Below, piece after piece: positions 12,464 through 22,340 of a DNA stretch of 64,000 nucleotides (positions within the stretch are counted from its first letter, which is position 1; the number at the start of each line of letters is the position of its first letter). The stretch is from assembly GCA_007922195.1 (NCBI GenBank), contig ML682231.1, positions 718,914 to 782,913 of the forward strand, written 5' to 3'. The position numbers were made by a program, and so were the translations under genes. Below the pieces are notes generated by a model. The model made no database searches. It saw only the letters and a program-made list of their open reading frames with translations, and was not told where the DNA came from. The stretch is from Podocnemis expansa. Lineage: Eukaryota; Chordata; Testudines; Podocnemididae.

Positions 12464-13141
12464 AAGACTTAGCTCCATTTTAATGTAGTTTTGTTTGAGA
12501 ATTTCATTTTCTTTTAAATTAAAGTTGATATGCTCTGACTATTTTACCTTACTCTGAGGTAGTGTAAAGCATTTAGACTATATAACCCACTTAAACTACA
12601 TATATTACTGCAGCTTTGTTTCATCACAGCAACACAAAATAGACTGGATATGTACAGCCCAATTTCCCTCGGCCTCCTATCCTCCAAATTTCTACCTGCC
12701 TCTTGCATTTCCCCACATTTCCAACACACACATGTCCAAATACTTTCCCTCCCATTTTACATACACACATGAATGCACTATCTTCCCTTTTCACCCTCCA
12801 CTCCATTAAGAAGAGATGATTCAACAGGTAGCTTGTGAAAAGAAACATTTAGGAGTAATGTTCACTTTGTCATTATTTTCATAACAGCAAGTTTATCTGT
12901 TAGCAGAGGCTGATGTATAAAATCCTTTCCTTTAGGAAGACTTACAAAGAATTTCCCTTTTTCAAAATGGCCACCATTTGCTTTGTTCTCAGAGAGGAGA
13001 CTGAAACCAGTTTCCCCTCAGGGAAGATGCATACCCCTGTGCTGTCAGGATGCAGAAATATTCAGTACTATTGAGAACAGTGGGAGGAGAGTTGCCATTT
13101 TCAAACTGCTGACCAAATGAAGGCTGCTGAGCATGACTTTA

Positions 13142-13920
13142 GGCTATGTCCACACGTAGCTTTTAAATCCAAACGACGACTGTTGTTTCAATTTAAAAGA
13201 AGTCATGTCCAGCTCCCTTATTTCAAAATAAGGAAAATCATTTTGATACAATAAAACCTAGGTTGGTATCGAAATGAGGGTTATTTTGACACTGTGGTTT
13301 CGAAATAACCCTGACTGGCTCTGTTATGGCATCCTAGGAGGAAGGCCCACCCCCCACAGCACCCTGGCCAGGGAGAGAGGGGAGGTGCAGGTGGGTCCAG
13401 GGGGGGTAGCGGATCCCAGAGCCAGCTGGCCCCACTGCCTGGACTCAGCGGCTGACAGCCGAGCATGGGCTGCGGGAGCCAGCATGCCCATCTTGCCAGG
13501 TGTGCCAGCTCCTGCACCCCCCACCTGGCTGGCAGCCACTGAGCCCAGGCAGTGGGGCCAACCGGCACCGGGATCCGCCATCCAGGCAGCAGCCGGGGTC
13601 CCCCATGGTCCCTCTCCCGCTGCCCCACCAGCAGAGGGGGACACAGGACATGGGGGATCCCTGCGCTGGGGGCTGTTTTCCCCTGCCTGGCTCTCCAGGT
13701 GAGAGCAAGGCAGGGGATTGGGTGGCAACATGGCCCTGCCAGGAGGCCATGTTGCCACACCTCCCAGGGCACCCCTCTGCTGAATCGAAATGGACTTGCT
13801 ATTTCGATTTGGTGGGTTTTGCTTAATTCGATTTAACTTAAATCAAATTAACAATTTTATTTCAAAATAACTTATTTTGAAATAATATTTCAAAATAAGC
13901 GTTTACATGTGAACATAGCC
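13142..13920. mobile_element. Harbinger-like MITE with GC-rich core (779 bp)
   Basis: Ends GGCTATGTCCACACG and GTGAACATAGCC are inverted repeats, flanked by the trinucleotide TTA on both sides (13139-13141 and 13921-13923), the 3-bp TWA duplication typical of PIF/Harbinger elements. The subterminal parts are AT-rich palindromes (TTATTTTGAAATAA). The core (about 13330-13790) is very GC-rich and open in several frames on both strands without a domain, so the long frames there are not genes. Confidence 0.75.
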
Positions 13921-13924
13921 TTAA

Positions 13925-15290
13925 TCCATTGAGAACCTCAGGATATGGCAGATGTTGGAGAAGAGAGGCTTTTGTGGAATTCTCCACAACAGAATATTCC
14001 TCAGCCTCTGATGCAGGAAAACTTTCAGTGATGAGGAGTATTGAGAAAACATGCATGCTACTCATTCAAAAATGTCTTGAACTGGAGCCAACAAGCAAAA
14101 CGTGATTTTACTGAACTTTAACATTACGTATGATTTTCTGAGTGTGTTTCATTGTTAGGATCATTTGAGACAAAAAATGGTCCAACATCAGGAAATAAAT
14201 TTCTTAAATAATCCAGTTTAAAATTAATTTTAGCTTAAAATAATTAAAGAGTTACTTGTATACATTCACAAGAAATTAATTCTGTTCCCGAAAAGTGAGT
14301 GCCATAATTTTGGGGAGGATATGTTCTAATCTTCCTAAATAATAATGTGGTTGAATTCCTATTTAAAATGCAAAGCTTATTGCATCACTGACTTACAGTG
14401 TTCAAAAAATTCCAGTCCGTTTTTGGTGTTTATGTCCGTATACTTGCTCTTACAGGACCCTGAGTTCAAATACATATAAATGATGTACACTTGGTCAATA
14501 TCACATCTCCCTCAGAGTCCAAACTTTATCTCATAATGGTGGCAAGGAGTGAAATCTCAAGTAGGGGATTACTCACTGGAGCTATACCATCTTCATCTTG
14601 CAGCCAGATTCCCCTCCCTTTGGTTAAGTTTCAGTCCTCTATGTTGCTTGGGACCAAGATTTGACAATGGTGCCCCTTTCTTTTAACAAATTTCCTCAAC
14701 CCCCCCTCAGGTCAGGTGATCATCCAAATCCCACAGTGCACATTTCCCTTTTGAGCCAAGGTGTTCAAAGGTGCTAAGGCCAATCCGTTGTATATGTATG
14801 TACATCTTTGTGTGGTGCTGAACTACAGTTTTGTGTTTGTCTGCATCCATTCAAGCCATGTGAGACACACATTTGGGAACATGACACCACAAGTTTCATA
14901 TCCATCCATATGCATGACATTGCATAAAACATACTATCATAACAATAATGTTCAGCCTGGCAGAAGCATTCCTAAAACACCGTACATGACATAATTTCCA
15001 GTAGACCATACAGTTACACTGTAAGGGTAAATATCAATGACACACAGATCACACCATATGGGTATACATGGGGTGAAACATATGAAATATGGTTTAAGTG
15101 GCAATGCATACACTGGATGTTCTGGATATCTCATGATGGCATCAGTCAGAAAGACCTGAATCACATCATCACATGTGACAGACACCTCTATATCCGAGTG
15201 CACAATTGTTTGGAGGCCACCCTCCCAACCCCTTGCTAACCTTTTGACCCTTCCCCTGCTATTGCTCCTTTCACTAAGTGAAAGAGGATG
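13925..15290. other. Intronic sequence, nothing recognised
   Basis: AT-rich DNA with no gene or family recognised. Confidence 0.5.
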
Positions 15291-15295
15291 TCAGT

Positions 15296-15790
15296 GTGAG
15301 TGTGAAGCGAGATAAGCATTAGCAAAGTTACTGTTAGCAAAGAAGGCCACACACCAAGCCACATGGCATGAACACACAGCTGTATCCCTACAACCAACCC
15401 TAAAAAAGGAATATAAGTTCCTGGGTCAAATGTTGTTATTAATTTGGCAACAAAAAGGATGTGACCCTCGCTGGCAGTGGATCGGCAGAGACCCTACTGA
15501 GTACCAACCTCCCAAAACCCTCCTGCCTCCAAAGTTCAGTCACCGAGAGTTCTCTTCTGTGTCCAGCTGGCTTCCATCACTGCTGTCATGCTTGTGGTAA
15601 TGCTTGGGTTCGTATGAATGCAAGCCCTCCCCCACCTTTCCTTCCTATAAGCCACTCCAATAAATCCTGAGCTTAACCCCTTGTCATGCGCTGTATTCTG
15701 TTGCCCAACCATTCCCCCGGTCGAGCAGAATGTGCTGCAAACATGGATCACCACCTAGTGTTTTCCCACGTGGTGCTCACACATTAACGA
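15296..15790 (+). repeat. Possible LTR
   Basis: A TATA-like GGAATATAAG (about 15410) is followed some 250 bp later by CCAATAAATCC (about 15657), the order seen in LTRs. The region is more GC-rich than its surroundings. No target duplication or clear TG...CA ends could be fixed, so this is a weak call. Confidence 0.35.
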
Positions 15791-15830
15791 GCAAATAAGC
15801 CCTCTGCAATGATGAAGATTGACATGGGTG

Positions 15831-15834
<4 letters not shown>

Positions 15835-15881
<47 letters not shown>

Positions 15882-15899
15882 NNNNNNNNNNGTGTGTGC
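15835..15899. repeat. (GT)n microsatellite with 10-base assembly gap
   Basis: A run of GT repeats from about 15837 is interrupted by ten N at 15882-15891 and resumes for a few units. The gap length is likely nominal. The open frame across it is an artefact of the repeat. Confidence 0.95.
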
Positions 15900-16197
15900 C
15901 AGGTTTAGCTAAGAGGTTTTTTACTGAGGTCAGCAATAGATTCTCAGCTCTAGTTGACTTATCAAAAATTTCAAGGTTGCCTGGTCTGTGTTCAACTCCA
16001 TCTTCTGCTAATCTGCTGAGCAGAGAATCAGCTATATGTGCCCAGTACATCAACCACAACTATCAGAGGAGGTCTTCCAGATAACTAAACTGGAGGCCAC
16101 AGAATATCAGCATGGTGGAAAGTGCACATGCAATCAACTGAAGCAGAAGTTTAACACTGTGGCACTTCTCAATCATAGGGCATGTTATATCTAAGAA

Positions 16198-16785
16198 ATG
16201 GGTGAAGTTGAACTTGGCTTAGACAGGGGAGACTTAAAGCCAGCATTCCATGTGATCCACAACCTCAGAAATAATGAGGTAGCCACTACGAAGGACATCC
16301 TGAATGACAGCCAAAGCCATCCATGTAAATTGAATAACATTCTTTCACTCTTGGAGGAGCATTACCACAGTGCCCTGAACCACCTTGCAACCTGTGGTTG
16401 CCCAAAGCTAGACAATTTGGGAGCCACTGTGGTTTCGGACCCAGACACTTGTACTGACTCATCAGCATTGGATGAAATGAAATGTACCATTTCCAAACTG
16501 AAAAATGAATACAAAGCTAGTGCTGATGGCATCCTCTCAGGCTGCTAAAATGCATTTCTGGCTATCTTTTCCCTAATATGGAGAATGGGAAGTTTGCCAA
16601 CTGACTGGAAGGATAGTAATCTGATCTCACTTTATAAGGACAAGGGTCTGCACAGTAAATATAATAGCTACAGACCAATCACCTTGTTGTCCATGCCAGG
16701 GAATGTGTTTGTGCATGTGATGCTGATGCATTTAGAGCCCCTGACATACTGAAAACGTGCCACCCCCAATGGTCAGGCTTTATGA
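16198..16785 (+). pseudogene. Non-LTR retrotransposon reverse transcriptase, upstream half
   Basis: The frame at 16198-16548 and its continuation encode an endonuclease/RT-type protein: ASADGILSGC, then WRMGSLPTDWKDSNLISLY and NSYRPITLLSMPG near 16580-16700. These match finger and palm motifs of a non-LTR reverse transcriptase that is not CR1, possibly the RTE group. A stop follows ILSGC. The protein continues to about KTCHPQWSGFM (16785), where a CR1 has inserted; the downstream half resumes at 21206. The family assignment is uncertain. Confidence 0.65.
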
Positions 16786-16852
16786 GAAAAAGGTATGGAC
16801 TTGCAGGGACTACAGCCTGCAGTTCCCTGTCTCCAACTGTCAGGCTGGCGAA

Positions 16853-17664
16853 ATGAGTCAATGTGACAGGTGTCTTCTGGTGGAATCTCTCAGGAGGCAG
16901 GTGGGAGAGTTACAGGAGGAGGTGTCTAGACTAAGCAGTATCCACACCCTAGAGAAGTTCCTCAATAGCATCCATGAGGAGAGATGCAAAGAGGAGGACA
17001 CTCTCCAGGTGCCGAAGACTACTGCCGCACCATTGGAGAAGGATGGGATGCCTGTGGCAGAGGGAGGACACTGGCAGCTGGTTACCTCTGGCAGCAGACA
17101 GTGCTCCACCCCTGCTCCCATCCCTCCCTCCGTTGTGGTGAAGAACCGCTACACAACATTAGAGATGACGGATGAGGTGGAACAGGAAACGCCATGCACC
17201 CCCGAGGCTGGGAGGATCACAGCCACCACAGCTAGGAGGAAACGTAGGGTTGTGGTGGTTGGGGACTCACTTCTGAGGGGGATGGAGGCACCCATCTGTC
17301 GCCCTGACAAGGTCTCTTGAGAGGTATGCTGCCTGCCAGTGCCCGCATCCAAGACGTTACGGAGGGATTGTCGAGAATCATCCGCCCCTCTGATTACTAT
17401 CCCATGTTTCTTATCCATGAGGGAATCAATGATACTGTGAGAGGTGATCCTTGGCAGATCAAAGGTGACTATAGGGCTCTGGGAGCGCAGGTGAAGGAGT
17501 TCGGAGCACAGGTGGTATTCTCCTCTATCCTTCTGGTCAAGGGTAGGGCCCTCAGTAGAGACAGATGCATCCTGGAGGTGAACGCCTGGATGCGAAGATG
17601 GTGTCGTCAGGAGGGCTTTGGCTTCCTTGACCAAGGGGTGCTGTTCCAAGAAGAAGGACGCTAG
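16853..17664 (+). pseudogene. CR1 ORF1 protein with coiled coil and SGNH esterase-like domain
   Basis: Starts MSQCDRCLLVESLRRQVGEL, a zinc-knuckle-like CxxC followed by a short coiled coil. After a variable linker comes RRKRRVVVVGDSLLRG, the GDS nucleophile block of the SGNH esterase domain known from CR1 ORF1, and IHEGINDTVRGD, matching the later GxND block. The GDS part and the GIND part lie in different frames, so there is a frameshift between about 17310 and 17330. In the family this protein binds nucleic acid and helps form the retrotransposition particle. The start was chosen because the upstream codons belong to the interrupted host element. Confidence 0.8.
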
Positions 17665-18034
17665 TCAAATGGACTCCATCTGTCGAGGAAGGGGAACAGC
17701 ATATTCGGACATTGACTGGCTGACCTAGTGAGGAGGGCTTTAAACTAGGTTTGAAGGAGAAAGGAGACCAAAGCCCACAGGTAAGTGACAATGTGGGAGA
17801 CCTGGGGGAAGGGATGGAACTTGGGGGGAAGGGGGACTGTAGCACCAGGGATTAAAAAGAAGGTAGTTGGAACATGGGGGGGGAATCAAATAATTATGTT
17901 ACATGTTCTAATGAAGCTTTAATACCCAAGGCAGGTGCGGGAGGACAATCCCAGGAGAAAATACAAGGAGGTAGATGTAATGGAACTGAAAATCGACTTT
18001 GGAAAGTAGGGCAATCAGCCTGGTATCTTAGGTG

Positions 18035-18362
18035 TTGTGTAGCATTTTAAGACTAACAGATTTATTTTTTGCATGAGCTTTCGTGGGAGAAGATCCCACT
18101 TCCTCAGATGCTTCGAAGATGGGTGAAATGGTTTACACTGCTCTGATTTGCAGTTACTTTATGCCCTGATCCTGTGTTTTACACCCCCTTGCATTTAGTT
18201 TCATTCCTTTCTGTAAGTTCACCCATCTTCGAAGCATCTGAGGAAGTGGGATCTTCTCCCACGAAAGCTCATGCAAAAAATAAATCTGTTAGTCTTAAAG
18301 TGCCACACAACTCCTTGTTGTTTTTTTACTGGACTAGACTAACACGGCTATCCTTTTGAAAT
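18035..18362 (+). mobile_element. PLE tail fragment with inverted 5' copy, 14-bp target duplication, inside CR1
   Basis: TGGTATCTTAGGTG at 18021-18034 is repeated exactly at 18363-18376. The 328-bp insert begins with a complementary tail (18035-18125). About 94 bp of PLE 3' sequence follow, then the same 91-bp arm in direct orientation (18220-18310), then the terminal segment ending CTAACACGGCTATCC. The two arms differ only near their outer ends. The direct part matches the tail of the PLE at 26.1-26.3 kb almost base for base. Confidence 0.92.
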
Positions 18363-18370
18363 TGGTATCT

Positions 18371-20860
18371 TAGGTGCCTGTATACAAATGCAAGGAGCCT
18401 GGGAAACAAGCAGGAAGAATTGGTAGTACTGCCGCAGACAAAGAACTATGATATAATTGGAATAACAGAGACATGGTGGGATAGCTTGCATGACTGGAGC
18501 TCTGCCATGGATGGGTATAACTTGTTCAGGAAGGACAGGCAGGGAAGAAGAGGGGGAGGAGTAGCACTATATGTAAAAGAGCTCTATGACTGCTCAGAGC
18601 TCCATTATGGAAGTGGAACTGAGCCAGTTGAAAATCTGTGGGTTGAGCTTAGAGGAGAGAGCAAAAAGGGGAATGTCATGGTGGGTATCTCCTATAGACC
18701 TCCAGACCAGAAGGAGGACGTGGATGAGCCATTCTATGTACAACTAGCAGAAGTTTCCAGATCACAGGCCCTGGTTCTCATGGGGGACTTCAGTTACCCT
18801 GACATCTGCTGGGAGGCCAATACAGCAGTGCACAGGCAATCCAGGAAGTTTTGGAGAGTGTTGAGAACAACTTCCTGGTACAAATGCTGGAGGAACCAAC
18901 TAGGTGCCTTGCACCTTTTGACCTGCTGCTCACAAACAAAGAATTGACTGGGAACATAGAAGTTAATGGCAACCTGGGCAGCAGTGATCATGAGATGATA
19001 GAGTTCAAGATGCTGATTAATGGAAAAAAGGAATGAAGCAAAACGCAGACCCTGGACTTCAGAAAAGCAGATTTTGGCTCTCTCAGGGAACTGATGGGCA
19101 GGAGGATCCCTTGGGAGGCTGATCTGAAGGGGAAAGGTGGCCAAGAGAGCTAGTTGTCTTTTAAAGAAACCCTGCTAAGGGCACAGGAAGATACCATTCC
19201 GATGAGCAGGAAGAACAGCAAATGTGGAAGACACCCAGTGTGGCTTAACAGAGAACTCTGCACTGAGCTAAAGCATAAGAAGGAAGCTTACAGGAAGTGG
19301 AAGCTTGGACAGATGACTAAGGAGGCATATAAAGATATTGCTTGGGACTGCAGGGATAAAATCAGAAAGGCAAAAGGACAATTGGAGTTGCGGCTAGCAA
19401 GGGATGTGAAGGATAACAGGAAGGGGTTCTACAAGTATGTCAATAACAAGAAGAGGAGCGGGGCTGGTGTAGGTCCCTTACTGAATAGTGCAGGTATCCT
19501 TGTGATGAAGGATGAGGAAAAGGCTGAAGTGCTCAATGCTTTTTTTACTTCAGTTTTCACAGGCAGGGCCAGCTCCCCGTCCACTACACTGGGCATGGCA
19601 GATTGGAGAGAAGAAGAGAGGCCCTTGGTGACAGAAGGTCAGCTCAGGGACTACCGAAAGAAGCTGGATGTGCACAAGTCCATGGGGCCGGATGACCTGC
19701 ATCCGTGGTTGCTAAGGGAGTTAGCCAATGAGGTAGCAGTACCGCTTGCCATTATCTTTGAAAACTCGTGGCGAATGGGGGAGGTGCCAGAGGACTGGAA
19801 AAAAGCAAATATAGTGCCTATCGTCAAGAAAGGCAAAAAGGAGGATCCAGAGAATTACAGAACTGTCATCCTCACCTCAATCCCTGGAAAAATCATGGAA
19901 CAGATTCTCTAAGAATCCATCCTGAAACACTTGGAGGAAAATAGAATGATCAGGAACAGTCAGCATGGATACACCAAGGGTAAATCATGCCTGACCAACC
20001 TCATCGCCTTCTATGATGACATGACTGGATTTGTGGATGCGGGAACAGCTGTCGATGTGATATACCTTGACTTTAGCAAGGCTTTTCATACGGTCTCCCA
20101 AAGCATTCTCCAAGTTAAGGAAGTATAGGTTGGATGTGTGGACTGTAAGGTGGATAGAGAACTGGCTAGATTAACAACTTCAGCGTGTAGGAATCAATGG
20201 CTCTCTGTCTAGTTGGCAACCAGTAACGAGTGGTGTGCCCCAGGGGTCAGTCCCTGGGCCAGTTCTGTTCAATATTTTCATTAATGATCTGGATGATGGG
20301 ATTGATTGCACACTCAGTAAATTTGCGGATGACACCAAGCTGGGGGGGAATGGTGGACATGCTGGAGGGCAGGGAGAAGATTCAGGAAGACCTTGACAAA
20401 TTGGAGCAGTGAGCCAAAAGAAATCTCATGAGGTTCAACAAGGACAAGTGCAAAGTCCTGCACTTGAGATGGAACAACCCCATGCACTACTACAGGCTGG
20501 GGAGTTATGAGCTAAGTAGCAGCACCATAGAAAGGGACCTGGGGGTCCTGGTGGATGGGAAGCTGGATATGAGTCAGCAGTGTGCTCTTTGCTGCCAAAA
20601 AGGCCAACAACATAATGGGCTGCTTCAGTAGAAGTGTTGCCAGCAGATCGAGGGATGTGATCATTCCCCTCTATTCTGCACTAGTGAGGCCACATCTGGA
20701 ATACTGTGTCCAGTTTTGGGCTCCCCACTACAAAAAGGACGTGGAGAAATTGAAAAGAGTCCAGTGGAGGGCAACAAAAATGATCAAGGGGCTGGAGCAC
20801 AAGCCCTATGAGGAAAGACTGAAGGATAGGCTTATTTAGCCTGCAGAAGAGAAGACTGAG
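18371..20860 (+). pseudogene. CR1 ORF2 (endonuclease and reverse transcriptase), broken
   Basis: The apurinic endonuclease begins LRCLYTNARSLGNKQEEL, then ITETWWD, GGGVALYVKE, GISYRPP, GDFSYPDICW and SSDHEMIEF, all expected EN landmarks. The reverse transcriptase follows from 19154: [62 protein letters not shown] and KFADDTKLG, the FADD catalytic motif. Frames change near 18850, 19036, 19912, 20128 and 20410, so no full protein could be made. A PLE insertion interrupts the very start, and its duplicated target overlaps the LRCLYTN codons. Confidence 0.88.
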
Positions 20861-21205
20861 GAGGGATTTGATAGTAACCTTCAACTACTTGAAGGGATGC
20901 TCCAAGGAGGATGGAGCTTGGCTGTTCTCAGTAGTAACACAGCATAGAACAAGGAGCAATGGTTTCAAGTTGCAGCTGGGGAGGTCGAGGCTGGATATTA
21001 GAAAAACTTTCTTACTAGGAGGGTGGTAAAGCATTGGAATGGGCTATCTAGGGAGGTGGTGGAATCTCCGTCTTTGGAGATGTTTAAGGCCCGGCTGGAT
21101 AAAACTCTAGCTGGAATAATTTAGTGGGAGTGGTCCTGCTTTTTTTTTGGCAGGGGGTTGGACTAGACAACCTTATGAGGTCCCTTCCCGCCCTATGATT
21201 CTATG

Positions 21206-22340
21206 TCATTTTGACCCTCTGCTTCTTGTCAGAGATACGCCATGAGTTCAAGAAGCCCCTGTTTATAGTGTATGTCCATCTTAAAAGCTGTATTTGATTT
21301 GGTTGACTGAGCTGTGCTATGGAAGATCTTAAAGGTTGTAGATGTCCTCACTGCTCTGCAGGACTTGATTACTGAGCTGCATAATGAAATCCCTGCCCAT
21401 TTAGTTCTGGTGAACTGGATGTCACCACCTGTGAAATCACTATCTAATGTGAGGCATGGCTGTGTCTTGACACCTGCATTCTTTTATTGGGCAGCGGATT
21501 TCATAATATAGCATTTCAACAAGTCTATAGGCATTAAGATTGGTGATCTCTTGCTCTCAGACCTTGACTATATTGCTGATCTTCTTTTAGTACAGAGCTC
21601 TGACAGAGACATTTCATTTGTGAGACATTTCAGCAAATGGAAGAGGAGTTGGCCAAAGCCAGCCTCTATATTTCATGGTCAAAGACAAAGCTGTAGAACT
21701 TAGGACCAGATCCACCCACAGCTTGAATCTCTTTGAAGAATGAAACTGTCAAAGCAGTTTCCTGCATTTCCTATTTGAGTTCTGTACCCACCAGTCCCTC
21801 CAACATTCATACGGAAGTTATTCAGTGGATTGGCATTGCAGAATTTACCATGGGTCATTTATGATGAATATGGAATTATCATTATCTTGGCACGACAATC
21901 AAGTTCAGGATCTATTCAAGCTGTATCTTCTTTGTACTGCTATATGTTGCAAACAGGGACACTAAAGCTAAAAGCTTTCCACACAAAATGCCAAAATCAT
22001 ATATTGGGCTTTACATGGAATGACTTCATTCATAACACATATGTTTATAGCTGTTCCTGTCTACAGTGAGGCAATGTTCACTCTTACACTTCTCAGACAT
22101 GTGACCCGACTGCTGCAAGAAGTTCTGGTGAATGCCATTCTCTGAATAGCTTGTAACATCTGGAATAAAATTCCACCAACTGAAAAACAGGTAGCTCAGA
22201 GGCAGACTCCCTATTACCTCAGTACATCAAGTCTATTTTGATGTTGGACTTTTGGCCCATTGAGCCCTTGCAGCTGCACAGGAACAGCCCAAATGGCAAA
22301 TGATCATAATGGCTGACCATTCAGCAAAGTGAAGAAGATA
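21206..22340 (+). pseudogene. Non-LTR reverse transcriptase, downstream half
   Basis: Resumes the protein interrupted at 16785: SEIRHEFKKPLFIVYVHLKS, then LWKILKVVDVLTALQDLI, HGCVLTPAFFY, and a fragment near 21960 (KAFHTKCQNHILGFTWNDF) typical of the C-terminal region of such proteins. The YADD-type catalytic centre is degraded (DLDYIADLLL near 21560). Stops and frameshifts are frequent. About ten residues between the two halves are missing. Confidence 0.65.

Larger units (their letters stand above)
16786..21205 (+). mobile_element. Near full-length CR1 LINE (about 4.1 kb without its insert)
   Basis: Contains both CR1 reading frames and the diagnostic 3' end, GATTCTATG at 21197-21205. Order: ORF1 (16853-17664), spacer, ORF2 endonuclease (from about 18371), reverse transcriptase (19154-20840), and a 3' UTR ending in the ATTCTATG microsatellite motif. 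It splits a reverse transcriptase gene of another family and is itself split at 18035-18362 by a PLE fragment. Several frameshifts and stops mean it is inactive. Confidence 0.88.

Noticed and set aside
13274..13836. Overlapping open frames of 94-163 codons on both strands
   Set aside because: They lie in the GC-rich core of a Harbinger-like element, are open in several frames at once and show no domain; base composition explains them.
15784..16084. Frames encoding Val-Cys or Thr-His repeats
   Set aside because: Translation of (GT)n across an N gap.
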